DNA from: RUG343 sp964486215
Lineage (GTDB): Bacteria; Bacillota_I; Bacilli_A; RF39; UBA660
Reading direction: 5' to 3'
Length of the DNA stretch: 64,000 bases
Assembly: GCA_964486215.1 (NCBI GenBank)
Contig: CAZALI010000003.1
Coordinates: forward strand, 1 to 64,000
Below are positions 26,533-35,789 of the stretch, piece after piece. Position 1 is the stretch's first letter. Each line of letters starts with the position of its first letter. A program made the position numbers and the translations under genes. Below the pieces are notes generated by a model, which did no database searches, was not told the origin of the DNA, and worked only from the letters and a program-made list of their open reading frames with translations.

Positions 26533-28680
26533 TGTTCTTCTTTCAGCTTCATTATTGTTTTTTATAGCAAATTCTAAAGACTTATCATTTCCTATTATAT
26601 AGAGAGCTTTCTTACATCTAGTAACAGCTGTATAGATAAGCTTTTTATACAACATTTTATTATATGATGGAATAATAGGTATTACGACATAATCAAATTC
26701 TGATCCTTGAGATTTATGAATACTTATAGAATAAGCTAATCTAAAGTTATTAAAGTTACTTGGAGTATATTTAACTATATTATCATCATAGTTAATATAT
26801 ATTTCTTTCTTTGGAGAAGTTACTATTCTATCAATTATTCCAATATCTCCATTATAGACATTATCATCTGGTTGATTAATTAATTGTATTACTTTATCTT
26901 GTTCAGTAAAAGTAATATCTCCTACTACTAAACTCTTTTTATCTTTAGTTTTAGGATTAAAGATAGAAGCTATTTCTTTATTAATATTATCTATTCCATT
27001 AACACCTTTATACATAGGTACTAGTATTTGAAATTCTTTATATGAAACATCTTTATAAGTATTAGATAATTCTTTTATATTTTTAATAATATCTTTTTCT
27101 TCTGATTTTATAAAAGTTAAATCACTTTCTTTATTAAAGATACTCATATCTAGGTAATTATCTCTTATGTTATAAGCTAGAGATAAAATATTAGAGTCAG
27201 TTGCTTGTCTATATAATTCATTTAAGTAACATACTTTTATCTTTTTAGAATTAATTAAATCATATAAGACATTTCCTGATCCTACTGAAGGTAATTGATG
27301 ATCATCTCCTATTACTATTATTTTAGTATGTACGGATATCCCTTTTAATAGAGAAGACATTAAAAGAGTATCTATCATACTAGCTTCATCAATAATCACA
27401 AATTCTGTTTTACTTTTATTATATTCATTTACTTGGAAAGTATTAGTCTCTTTTTGCCATTTTAAGAATCTATGAATAGTATAAGCTGGAAAGTTAGTCT
27501 TTTCACTCATACGTTTAGCAGCTCTACCTGTTGGAGCGAGTAATGTTACTCTAGTTAGAAGATCAGAATAAGATAATTTATTAAGTGATTTATATAACTC
27601 TATTATTCCTTTTAGAATAGTAGTTTTACCTGTACCTGGACCTCCTGTTATAACTAGAGTAGATTCTTCCATACATTTTTTTATAGCTTCTTCTTGATCA
27701 GAATTATAGTCTATCTCTAGAGTCTCTTCTACTTCTTTTAATCTATCATTAATATTTTTAATCTTATCTTTCTTATGAGATAGTAATTTAAATCTATTAG
27801 CTATTAGTCTTTCTCCTTCATAGATGTCTTTTAGATAGTATTTATCGTCTTTCTTAATAATTAATAAATCTTTAGATAGAGAACTAAGAGCTTTATTATA
27901 CTTTTCTTCTGATATAGGTACTTTTAAGACTCTAGTTAGATAGTTTACTAATTCTTCAGAGAAGTAATATTCATGACCAAAAGTATTACTTATTTCTCTC
28001 ATTATATAAAGAATAGCTCCACGTATACGAATAATACTATCTTTTTCTATGCCACTTTCTAAAGCTATATAATCTATCTTTTTAAAAGTTAAATTATTTA
28101 TATCTAGAAGTAATTCATAGATATCTTCTTCTACTTGTTTTTTAGTTCTTTCTTTATAAAAATTATATATTTCTATAGAGTCTTTAGTACTAAAACCTAA
28201 ATTAGTTAAATAGATAACTGTTTCATATGATGCTGAATACTCTTCTAATTTATTATGAAGAGTTGTGATATTTTTTTCTGTTATACCTGGAACTAGTATA
28301 AGATTAGAGGGATTATTTAGAATAACATCTAGTGTATCGTCTCCTAAAGTATCTACTAAAGTACGAGCTTTCTTTTCTCCTATACCTTTAAATAGTCCAC
28401 TAGTTAAGAATTCATATATAGCATTCTTACCAGTAGGTTTTACTCTTTCAAATGAGGTAGCATTAAATTGTTCTCCATACTTTTCATGATGTTTCATACT
28501 ACCATATAGTTTATATGTATCTATTTCATTTAATTCAGTAAAATAACCAGTAAAAGTAATAGTTTTATTAAGATAGTTAGCTAACTCTTCAGAATCAGTA
28601 TCTTCTACTCTAAATAAACCTACTAAATAACCAGTATTAGATGAAAAGATTTCTCTTTTAAATTTACCAGTAATATACAT
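26503..28680 (-). CDS. recD2: RecD2-family ATP-dependent DNA helicase
   Basis: SF1B 5'-3' helicase acting in DNA repair outside RecBCD. 725 aa. N-terminal OB-like and helix-hairpin-helix part (about 1-180, with SGLFKGIGEKKARTLVD), then the helicase core: Walker A VITGGPGTGKTTIL (near residue 345), Walker B FVIIDEASMID, GDDHQLPSVGSGNVL, and the C-terminal UvrD-like motif AYSISIHKSQGSEFDYVVIP with YTAVTRCKKALYIIG. Its ATG overlaps the mtaB stop (TAATG). No recB or recC is present in the window, as expected for RecD2. Confidence 0.93.
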   Translation of the reverse strand: MYITGKFKREIFSSNTGYLVGLFRVEDTDSEELANYLNKTITFTGYFTELNEIDTYKLYGSMKHHEKYGEQFNATSFERVKPTGKNAIYEFLTSGLFKGIGEKKARTLVDTLGDDTLDVILNNPSNLILVPGITEKNITTLHNKLEEYSASYETVIYLTNLGFSTKDSIEIYNFYKERTKKQVEEDIYELLLDINNLTFKKIDYIALESGIEKDSIIRIRGAILYIMREISNTFGHEYYFSEELVNYLTRVLKVPISEEKYNKALSSLSKDLLIIKKDDKYYLKDIYEGERLIANRFKLLSHKKDKIKNINDRLKEVEETLEIDYNSDQEEAIKKCMEESTLVITGGPGTGKTTILKGIIELYKSLNKLSYSDLLTRVTLLAPTGRAAKRMSEKTNFPAYTIHRFLKWQKETNTFQVNEYNKSKTEFVIIDEASMIDTLLMSSLLKGISVHTKIIVIGDDHQLPSVGSGNVLYDLINSKKIKVCYLNELYRQATDSNILSLAYNIRDNYLDMSIFNKESDLTFIKSEEKDIIKNIKELSNTYKDVSYKEFQILVPMYKGVNGIDNINKEIASIFNPKTKDKKSLVVGDITFTEQDKVIQLINQPDDNVYNGDIGIIDRIVTSPKKEIYINYDDNIVKYTPSNFNNFRLAYSISIHKSQGSEFDYVVIPIIPSYNKMLYKKLIYTAVTRCKKALYIIGNDKSLEFAIKNNNEAERRTSTIEFFNEE

Positions 28681-29954
28681 TATATTTCTCCTATAACGTA
28701 TGGATAAGATACTTCTACTAGTTTTACTTTTACTAGAGTATTATGTTCTAACTTCTTATTTATTTTTACATATAAGTAATTACCAGTATGTCCATATGAA
28801 ATATTATCTTCTACTGTTTCAATTAATACTTCTACTTCTTTACCAATAAATTTATTAAAGTAATTTACTTCTAATTCTTTTGATACTTCTATTAATCTTC
28901 TAGCTCTATCTTTTGATATATTTCCTGGTACTTTATCTTTCATACGAGAAGAAGCTGTTCCTTTTCTTTCACTATATGGAAAGACATGTATCTTAGAAAA
29001 AGCAATTCTTTTTACTGTTTCAATTGTATCTTTAAAGTCTTCCTCTGTTTCTCCTGGGAAACCTACTATTAAGTCTGTAGTAATAGAAATATCTTTTCTA
29101 ATAGAACGTATTTCAGCTATTTTATTTTCAAAATAGTCTAAATCATATTTTCTATTCATTAATTTTAAGATCTTATTAGAACCAGATTGTATTGGAATAT
29201 GTAAGTGATCTACTATTACTCTACTCTCTCTTAGTACGTCTAAAACATCTTCCGTTAACTCTGTTGCCTCTATTGAAGATATCCTTAATCTCTCTAGTCC
29301 TTTTATCTCTACTATTCTTTTTAATAATTCAGAAAATTTATAATCTAGATCAGATCCATAATTACCAGTATGAATACCGGTTAATACTACTTCTTTATAA
29401 CCATTTTTTACTAATGTTTTTATTTCTTCTATTACTTTATCTGGATCTTTAGAACGACATTTCCCTCTTACGAATGGAATAATACAATAAGAACAGAAGT
29501 TATCACAACCATCTTGTATTTTAACAAAAGCTCTTGTTCTACCTGGAAAAGACTCAATAAACATATCATCAAATAATTTATCTCTAGTATTATATAGTCT
29601 TACAATTTGTTTTTTATTTTTAAAATATTCATCTAAGAGTTCTAATATTTTATTCTTATCTTTATTACCTATTACTATGTCTACTCCATCTATTAAATTA
29701 TTAGAATTAGCCTCAATAAAACAACCCATAGCAACTATACAAGCTTGTGGATTTTCTCTAATAGCTTTTCTTATCATCTTACGACTTTTAGCATCTGAAT
29801 TATTAGTAACTGTACATGTATTTATAATATAAATATCGCATTTATCATCGAAATCTTTAATCTCATAATTATTCTTTTTTAAGAGAGTTCTAATATATTC
29901 AGTTTCATATGTATTAACTTTACAACCTAATGATAATAAACCTACTGTATGCAT
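28680..29954 (-). CDS. mtaB: tRNA t6A37 methylthiotransferase MtaB
   Basis: Radical-SAM enzyme that adds a methylthio group to t6A at position 37 of ANN-decoding tRNAs. 424 aa from the ATG at 29954, which has GAGGTG in front; the longer reading from 30008 overlaps the upstream gene. N-terminal cluster Cys in LLSLGCKVNTYETE, INTCTVTNNSDAK and AMGCFIEA; radical-SAM Cys150, Cys154 and Cys157 in DGCDNFCSYCIIPFVRG; C-terminal TRAM domain (about 365-424). Co-transcribed with recD2 and the anchored protein at 29956. Confidence 0.94.
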   Translation of the reverse strand: MHTVGLLSLGCKVNTYETEYIRTLLKKNNYEIKDFDDKCDIYIINTCTVTNNSDAKSRKMIRKAIRENPQACIVAMGCFIEANSNNLIDGVDIVIGNKDKNKILELLDEYFKNKKQIVRLYNTRDKLFDDMFIESFPGRTRAFVKIQDGCDNFCSYCIIPFVRGKCRSKDPDKVIEEIKTLVKNGYKEVVLTGIHTGNYGSDLDYKFSELLKRIVEIKGLERLRISSIEATELTEDVLDVLRESRVIVDHLHIPIQSGSNKILKLMNRKYDLDYFENKIAEIRSIRKDISITTDLIVGFPGETEEDFKDTIETVKRIAFSKIHVFPYSERKGTASSRMKDKVPGNISKDRARRLIEVSKELEVNYFNKFIGKEVEVLIETVEDNISYGHTGNYLYVKINKKLEHNTLVKVKLVEVSYPYVIGEI

Positions 29955-29955
29955 A

Positions 29956-30606
29956 TTAGTCACCTCTTTTGAATTCTTCATACCAACTTGATACTTTGTC
30001 TTTAGCACTACTAGCTTTTTCTTTTACAGCTTCTTTAGTACTTTCTACTGTATCAACTTGTTTATTATATCTTTCTTCTCCTACTTTTTCTTTATATGTT
30101 TCAACTATTTTATCTTTTAGACTCTTAGCTTTTTCTTTAATAGTATTATAGCTACGAGTAGTATCACTTTTTACTTCTTCATAAGTAGTTGGATACTTAG
30201 TTTTAATTTTATTATCAAGTTTATACCATAAATCTAATAATTTTTCTTTAGTAGAGTCTCTTAAGTCTTTAAAAGTTATACCATTTATTGAACCACCATA
30301 AAAGATAAAATCAGTTAGATCAATAAATGATTTCTTTATTTTTGATTCACTTTTCTCATTCTCTACTACCTTTTCAGTTTCAGTAATATAGTTATTAATA
30401 GTATTAGATTCTCTTTCTTTATTAATTACTTCTTTATTGCTTTCTACTTCATTATTATCTATTTCTTCTATATCATTTACTTTGTCTTCTTCTACTGTTT
30501 TAGCTTTTTCTATTTCTTTTTCATTATTATAAGTCTCAGTTAAAGCTATTATTCCAAAGCAAATTAATACAGCTGTGAAGATAGCTAATGGGATAAATTT
30601 TTTCAT
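29956..30606 (-). CDS. Membrane-anchored protein with LEA/apolipophorin-like amphipathic repeats
   Basis: 216 aa. A single N-terminal TM (about 5-24) is followed by an acidic linker rich in Glu/Asn (about 25-95), then a C-terminal part made of amphipathic Lys/Glu/Thr repeats (YNTIKEKAKSLKDKIVETYK; ESTKEAVKEKASSAKDKVSS). No catalytic motif. Probably displayed outside the membrane. Its stop is one base before the mtaB start, so the two are translationally coupled, but no functional link is apparent. Confidence 0.65.
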   Translation of the reverse strand: MKKFIPLAIFTAVLICFGIIALTETYNNEKEIEKAKTVEEDKVNDIEEIDNNEVESNKEVINKERESNTINNYITETEKVVENEKSESKIKKSFIDLTDFIFYGGSINGITFKDLRDSTKEKLLDLWYKLDNKIKTKYPTTYEEVKSDTTRSYNTIKEKAKSLKDKIVETYKEKVGEERYNKQVDTVESTKEAVKEKASSAKDKVSSWYEEFKRGD

Positions 30607-30626
30607 AGTATCACCTACTCGCGTAT

Positions 30627-30635
30627 ATTATAACA
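30627..30635 (-). promoter_or_regulatory. Extended -10 promoter of the 30606-26503 operon
   Basis: TGT-TATAAT on the minus strand, 22 bases ahead of the start, right behind a terminator; -35 weak. Confidence 0.5.
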
Positions 30636-30650
30636 TAAATTCCTACAAAT

Positions 30651-30677
30651 AAAAAAACTCAAAGTAAACTTTGAGTT
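30651..30677 (-). terminator. Terminator of the gene at 30676
   Basis: AACTCAAAGT / ACTTTGAGTT 10-bp stem with a two-base central gap and a run of T on the minus strand. Confidence 0.85.
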
Positions 30678-31686
30678 ATTCTCCTAATTTTTTCTGCAAT
30701 TCTTTGAGAGTAGATAAGAATTCATTTGTTTTCTTAATTTCAGCATCTAACTTCTCGTAGTTAGCAGTATTTTCTAGAGCTATACTTTCATTAGTTACCT
30801 CTTTAGCTTCTATACCAAATATTGGTGAGATAACTGGAGTAGATTGAAATCTAATAGCTGCATCTCTCTTATATACTTCAGAAAGTGGTTTACTTGTTTC
30901 ATAATCGCTAATTTCTTTATTATCTAATTCTTCTACTATTACTGGATCACTAGCTTTTTCTATTGTCTCAGTAAGCTCAGAAGATTCAGGTTCTACTGAA
31001 TTCATACTCATAGTCTTTTCTATTTCTTCTATAGATATTGGAGCTGTTTCCTCGTTATATTCTTCTTCTTTAATAGCCGACATTTGTTTAGTTCTTTCAT
31101 ATAACTCATCCATAGATATAATAGCATCTTTTTCTTGAGCATCTTCGTAATCTCTGATTCTTTCTTCTAATAATTCTTCTTCATCAGCTGAAGCTTTTTC
31201 TAATTCTTCAGTAATTTCAGCTAATTCATTTAGAGCTTCTTCTTTAGTTGGTTCTATACTAGTATATTTTAATTCTTCTACAGCTGGTTCTAATACCTCT
31301 GGTTCGTCTTCTTTTAACTCTTCTAAAGACATAGTTACTTGTTCTGGAATTTCTAATACTTCTGGTTCTTCTTTTACTTCTTCTGTTGGCACTACTTCAA
31401 CAGCAGGTTCAACCATAACTGGCTCATTAGAAGGAGTAATTACTTCCACTGGTTTAGGAGCTTCTACTATAGGTGTAGTCTCTACTACTTCTTCTTTCTC
31501 TTCTTCTAAACGTTCTTGTACTTCTTCTACTAACTTATTTAATTCCTTAGTATTATGTCTTTGCTTTCTCTTATCATAATTCTTATCTACTAAATAAATA
31601 ATAAAACATAGTAGTATAGCTATTAAAGCTACTACATATACTACTATTATTTCTGTTGATGTTAAAAAACTTACTATATTATTCAT
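30676..31686 (-). CDS. Bitopic membrane protein with long acidic linker
   Basis: 336 aa from the ATG at 31686 (GAGGTG ahead; the upstream ATG at 31698 precedes that site). N-terminal TM (about 9-33, IIVVYVVALIAILLCFIIYL), a basic stretch (DKRKQRH) and then about 250 residues rich in Glu, Pro and Val (PKPVEVITPSNEPVMVEP). Near the end is a short conserved-looking motif, FQSTPVISPIFGIEAKE, and a final coiled coil. The positive patch after the TM predicts a cytoplasmic tail. The layout resembles ZipA-like division anchors, but no family is recognised; this is only an analogy. Confidence 0.65.
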   Translation of the reverse strand: MNNIVSFLTSTEIIVVYVVALIAILLCFIIYLVDKNYDKRKQRHNTKELNKLVEEVQERLEEEKEEVVETTPIVEAPKPVEVITPSNEPVMVEPAVEVVPTEEVKEEPEVLEIPEQVTMSLEELKEDEPEVLEPAVEELKYTSIEPTKEEALNELAEITEELEKASADEEELLEERIRDYEDAQEKDAIISMDELYERTKQMSAIKEEEYNEETAPISIEEIEKTMSMNSVEPESSELTETIEKASDPVIVEELDNKEISDYETSKPLSEVYKRDAAIRFQSTPVISPIFGIEAKEVTNESIALENTANYEKLDAEIKKTNEFLSTLKELQKKLGE

Positions 31687-31741
31687 AATACACCTCATTT
31701 TTAGATTATCATAAGAATTAATTTAATTAAATAAGTTAGAA

Positions 31742-31772
31742 GTCAAAAATTTCTTTTGACATAATTTTTGAC
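31742..31772. promoter_or_regulatory. Inverted repeat upstream of the bitopic membrane protein gene
   Basis: GTCAAAAATT / AATTTTTGAC, 10-bp perfect arms with an 11-base centre containing a further TTTTGACAT. It lies about 60-90 bases ahead of the 31686 start. Operator or RNA hairpin; nothing else is seen in the 31687-31845 gap apart from a weak -10 near the gene. Confidence 0.4.
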
Positions 31773-31844
31773 ACTAAACTATCATCTTATAAGTCAAGTT
31801 TATCATACTATTATTTCTTTGTGTAGAATTTTTATATAAATTTT

Positions 31845-31875
31845 AAAAAAAACTATTAAGTTTTCTTAATAGTTT
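31845..31875 (-). terminator. Terminator of the helD operon
   Basis: AAACTATTAAG / CTTAATAGTTT 11-bp stem with four-base loop, T run on the minus strand, just past the stop at 31876. Confidence 0.8.
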
Positions 31876-32703
31876 TTATTTTATTAATATAGCTATTAAA
31901 CAGATAATAATACCAAATATAGTAAGTATTAATCCTAGAGATATAGTTTTAGTATAACCTAACTGTTTTGTATTAACTTTCTTTTTATAAAGTGATTTAC
32001 TTAATAACTCATTTACTTCATAACTAGATTTGTCTTTTAGACGAGTTAGAGCTTCTCCTAGTTTATAATCATTTATCTTTTTACCTCTACTACTATTTAT
32101 ATAAGAATATCTAATTAGAGAATTCTTTAACATTTCACTCTTAGAAATATTATTCATATCAGTAATATGTCTTTCATTAATAGTTATAAAATTAGTATTT
32201 TCATCTACTAAATTATTCTCTGTACTTTTAATAGTAAAAGTATTAGTATTTTTATTCCATTCATATAAATATATTTTATCTTTAGACTTTAAGATTGGAG
32301 TAAAATTAATATTTGTTTTATAATCAGTAGTTATTTGTAGACCATAATCATTACCATCTTTAGAGAAGGTCATACTATCAGTATTAGAATCATAATACTT
32401 AGTACTTTTTAGATTAGTTCTTAAATCATCCATATCTTTTAGATCTATAGCTGCTTCTACTTCATTATCTTTTTGATTAATAATCTTTGTATTAAGGCCT
32501 ATATTAGTTAGAATATCAGTATTACTAGATAAGTTATTAGAATTAGTTAATTCATTGTATTTAGCATCTATACTATTCTTTATCTCTTGAGGAGATTTAG
32601 GAGAATTTAAATATTCTTCTAGAATAGCAGCTTTTTCATTTACATCTATATCAGTATCAGAAAACTTTTCTTCAATATACTTTATTATTTCTGTATTATT
32701 CAT
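31876..32703 (-). CDS. Hypothetical tail-anchored membrane protein
   Basis: 275 aa, no signal peptide, one hydrophobic segment at the very C-terminus (about 250-273, LGLILTIFGIIICLIAILI). The soluble part is rich in Asn, Lys and Asp with no known motif (e.g. NEKAAILEEYLNSPKSPQEI). Tail anchoring would place the bulk in the cytoplasm. It directly abuts the small membrane protein at 32704 and is the last gene before the terminator. Confidence 0.6.
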   Translation of the reverse strand: MNNTEIIKYIEEKFSDTDIDVNEKAAILEEYLNSPKSPQEIKNSIDAKYNELTNSNNLSSNTDILTNIGLNTKIINQKDNEVEAAIDLKDMDDLRTNLKSTKYYDSNTDSMTFSKDGNDYGLQITTDYKTNINFTPILKSKDKIYLYEWNKNTNTFTIKSTENNLVDENTNFITINERHITDMNNISKSEMLKNSLIRYSYINSSRGKKINDYKLGEALTRLKDKSSYEVNELLSKSLYKKKVNTKQLGYTKTISLGLILTIFGIIICLIAILIK

Positions 32704-32958
32704 TTAAAATACCAAGTAAGCTATATAACTTAGAATAAAACCAAGCATTGTCAAGACTGAAATAGTTAATCCTAAAAATAATGGTGATATAAAACCACTA
32801 GTATCTTTAGTTTTAACTAGTTGTTTAGCTTGCTTCCTTTCTTCTGCTTTACGAATAATCTTTTCTTCTTCTATTGCTTCATATGTTGGATTTTCAAATA
32901 AATTAGCATATTTTCTGTTACTAGTATTTTCAATACTATCTAGATTAAACTTATTCAT
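32704..32958 (-). CDS. Small tail-anchored membrane protein
   Basis: 84 aa; cytoplasmic Lys/Glu-rich part (EEEKIIRKAEERKQAKQLVK) and one C-terminal TM (about 60-83). Same layout as its downstream neighbour, whose ATG starts the base after its stop: probably a pair acting together. RBS AAGGTAGG. No family recognised. Confidence 0.6.
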   Translation of the reverse strand: MNKFNLDSIENTSNRKYANLFENPTYEAIEEEKIIRKAEERKQAKQLVKTKDTSGFISPLFLGLTISVLTMLGFILSYIAYLVF

Positions 32959-32995
32959 AACTATACCTACCTTATATTTACATTATAACATATTT

Positions 32996-35014
32996 TTAAT
33001 TGTATATATATAAAATATGTTGAGCTCTGGTACAAGCTACATATAATAGATTTTTTTCATTCTTACGATATGAATTATCTCTATTATTATAGACAATTAC
33101 TGCATCAAACTCTAATCCTTTAGCTAAGTATGCTGGGATTATTATTAACTTTTTATTATAATTTTTAGTATTTAATTCTACTAATGAAATATCTATATCT
33201 TTTTCTAAAAGACTATGTAATTTACTAGCTTCTTTATCATCTTTAGTAATTATCGCAATAGATGAGTAATCTTTCTTTAAATTATTTATATCATTAATAA
33301 GAGCTTTTTTTAATTCAACATTATGTCTTACTACTACTGGTTTATTATTAGTACGTCTAATAGCTGAAACATGATTTAAATTTAATATTTTATTCGTATA
33401 ATCTATTATTTCTGGTGAAGAACGATATGTCTTTAATAATTCTATATACTTAGTACTTCCAGAGAATAGTTTTTCTAAAATACTTAAATTCTTATAATGA
33501 TAATATGGATTAATATTTTGATTAATATCTCCTAGAATAGTAAAATTAGCCTTTCTAAAGATTCTAGATATTATTAAATATTGAAGTAAATTATAATCTT
33601 GAGCTTCATCTATTACTACTTCTTTAATATTACCTTCGTATGGGAATCCTTCTAAACAACCTTTTACATAAGTATAAATTAAAGCATCTTCATACTTTAT
33701 AATACCTTCTTTCTTATCTAGTACTTTTTCTTTCTTTATTTTGGAATATTTACTAGTAAAGAAATCATTAATAATATCAGATATTGGTTGGTAGAAATTA
33801 CTTGATTTCTTTAATAACTTTTTAAAAGTATTTTCATGTTTAGAAGAACCTTTATAGAAATTAGAAGATAACTTTTCAGCTATTAAATTTATTCTTTCGA
33901 ATAGAGGCGCTTTATTATATCTCTTTTGAAGATAATTATTTAATTCATATACTTCTACTCTATTATTCTTACCTTCAACTATATGCTCTGTAAAAGATGC
34001 TTTAGATATATAATCTGTTAAGTAATTATTAATATCTTTTATAATGTCATTACTCTGTTTATAAGTAACTAATTCTGGATTTAATTCTTTATATGAATAA
34101 TATCTAGCTACAAAGTCAGTATACGGTTCTATTTCTTTAAATTCATCTATATTATAAGATAGGTAATCATCAAAAGTAGTTTCTAGAGTATTAGCTTCTC
34201 CTAAAGATGGTAAAACTTCTGATATATAGTCTGTAAAAATATTATTAGGTGAAAATATCAAAATGTTTTGAGAAGTTAGTTTAGGTATACGATATAGTAA
34301 GAAAGCTATTCTATGAAGAGCTACTGTTGTCTTACCAGATCCAGCTATACCATTTACTATTAAGTGATTATCTTCAGTATTTCTAATTACTTGGTTTTGT
34401 TCTTTTTGAATAGTATTAACGACATTTTTCATATGATCAGTTGATTCTTCAGCTAAGACATCTTGAAGAAATTCATCATCTATATTTAGAGAGTTATCAA
34501 ATACTCCTAGTAATTTATCTCTTTCTATTTTATATTGTCTTTTTCTTTTTAATGTACCAGTAAATGTTCCACCTGGAGCTTCGTAAGAAGCTGGTCCTGT
34601 TTCATAGTCATAGAAAAGAGAACAGATAGGACTTCTCCAATCATATAAAATATTATTACCATGTTTATCTTTTAAGTATGTTAAAGACAAATAGATATTA
34701 TCTATCTCACCATCATCTGCTTTAAAGACAATAGATGCAAAATAAGGCTTCTTTTCTATTTGATTTAGCTTTTTTAAATACTCTATCTTGGAATTAGTCT
34801 CTGATACTTGTCTAGTACTTTCTTCACGTAACTGAGCTATATCTCCAGCATCATATGAAGATATTTCTTGCCAAGATAAGCGTTTAAATTCTTTTAAATC
34901 TTCTACTTTAACATTAATCTTATTAGATAATTCATCAATATTCTTTTTAATAAGATTATGAGATTTCTTTAATATTTTCTTTTCTTTTAATATTTCTTCT
35001 TCACTAATAGCCAT
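32996..35014 (-). CDS. helD: HelD-type superfamily 1 helicase-like ATPase
   Basis: 672 aa, shorter than Bacillus subtilis HelD (about 774) but with the same plan: a long N-terminal antiparallel coiled coil (about 1-90), conserved LYDWRSPICSLFYDYETGPA, Walker A NGIAGSGKTTVALHRIAFLL (about 221-240), Walker B EVVIDEAQDYNLLQ, GDINQNINPY, and the C-terminal motif AYLAKGLEFDAVIVYN with YVACTRAQHILY. HelD recycles stalled RNA polymerase after termination in Bacillota. RBS GGAGG; own extended -10. Confidence 0.9.
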   Translation of the reverse strand: MAISEEEILKEKKILKKSHNLIKKNIDELSNKINVKVEDLKEFKRLSWQEISSYDAGDIAQLREESTRQVSETNSKIEYLKKLNQIEKKPYFASIVFKADDGEIDNIYLSLTYLKDKHGNNILYDWRSPICSLFYDYETGPASYEAPGGTFTGTLKRKRQYKIERDKLLGVFDNSLNIDDEFLQDVLAEESTDHMKNVVNTIQKEQNQVIRNTEDNHLIVNGIAGSGKTTVALHRIAFLLYRIPKLTSQNILIFSPNNIFTDYISEVLPSLGEANTLETTFDDYLSYNIDEFKEIEPYTDFVARYYSYKELNPELVTYKQSNDIIKDINNYLTDYISKASFTEHIVEGKNNRVEVYELNNYLQKRYNKAPLFERINLIAEKLSSNFYKGSSKHENTFKKLLKKSSNFYQPISDIINDFFTSKYSKIKKEKVLDKKEGIIKYEDALIYTYVKGCLEGFPYEGNIKEVVIDEAQDYNLLQYLIISRIFRKANFTILGDINQNINPYYHYKNLSILEKLFSGSTKYIELLKTYRSSPEIIDYTNKILNLNHVSAIRRTNNKPVVVRHNVELKKALINDINNLKKDYSSIAIITKDDKEASKLHSLLEKDIDISLVELNTKNYNKKLIIIPAYLAKGLEFDAVIVYNNRDNSYRKNEKNLLYVACTRAQHILYIYN

Positions 35015-35041
35015 ATATCCTCCAGATTACACTATAGTTTT

Positions 35042-35050
35042 ATAATACCA
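35042..35050 (-). promoter_or_regulatory. Extended -10 promoter of helD
   Basis: TGG-TATTAT on the minus strand about 28 bases ahead of the start. Confidence 0.4.
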
Positions 35051-35093
35051 TATACTAATAAATTATTCTCTTTATTACTAAAACTTTACAGTA

Positions 35094-35116
35094 AAGAAAA
35101 AAGAAGCTAAGCTTCT
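35094..35116 (-). terminator. Terminator of the ppaC-uppP-pgm operon
   Basis: AGAAGC-TAA-GCTTCT hairpin (35102-35116) with six or more T on the minus strand; overlaps the stop of the DUF3267 gene. Confidence 0.75.
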
Positions 35117-35789
35117 ATATTATTGTACTTATTAATGTGAATACTATAAGTATAATTATTATATATATAGATATTCTAGATATAGTAAATTTAGGTACTT
35201 TGTTTTTAAAGATAAAATCTTTTTTATTATATTCTTTTTTATTTACTATTTTAAAGAATATATTTTTTCTTTTACTTAAATCTTTATCTGTGATTAAGAC
35301 AAATTCATCACAGGCATCTGTTTCAGAATAATGAACTTTATTTATACTAGCTATATAGATAAACATAACTAAATCCATAGTAGCTCCAGCTAGATTACAA
35401 ATTGATAATAAAACTAAGAATTTTAATTCTAAAATAGCTCCAATAATATAAGTTATTACTCCTATTACTAAGAAAGGCATACATAGTGATATAAGTATGT
35501 TCTTCTTAGTTATCTCTTCTCTACATAGCGTATATAGTATTCCTCGTTCTAGCGCTACTCCATATTTTATATTTTTACTTTTAGCTCCTCCTAGGACATA
35601 TCCTAGTCCATGAAGAAGTTCATGGATACTAAAATATATAATAATACCAGTAATTACTAATACAGGTGACCAATTATTATCATAAAATTCTACATCTAAT
35701 AAAACACTAATAATAAATAAAGAGATATAGATAAAGAGACACAGAATATTAGCTGGAAGCATTTTCATTTTGAAAGTGTATGATTTCAT
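35115..35789 (-). CDS. DUF3267 putative membrane zinc protease
   Basis: 224 aa, about five TMs: near 10-30, 40-60, 100-120, 122-145 and 200-222. HExxH-type motif in IHELLHGLGYVLGGAKSKNI within the second membrane region, followed by Cys and Arg residues (LYTLCREEITKKN) as in the DUF3267 family of putative intramembrane zincins. Substrate unknown. Its ATG overlaps the TGA of the upstream phosphohexomutase gene (ATGA), so it is translationally coupled. Confidence 0.75.
   Translation of the reverse strand: MKSYTFKMKMLPANILCLFIYISLFIISVLLDVEFYDNNWSPVLVITGIIIYFSIHELLHGLGYVLGGAKSKNIKYGVALERGILYTLCREEITKKNILISLCMPFLVIGVITYIIGAILELKFLVLLSICNLAGATMDLVMFIYIASINKVHYSETDACDEFVLITDKDLSKRKNIFFKIVNKKEYNKKDFIFKNKVPKFTISRISIYIIIILIVFTLISTII

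Noticed and set aside
35786..35788. Mycoplasma-type genetic code (TGA = Trp)
   Set aside because: TGA ends the phosphohexomutase gene in an ATGA overlap with the next gene, and also ends ylbF at 20739-20741; Trp is encoded by TGG in the enzymes inspected.
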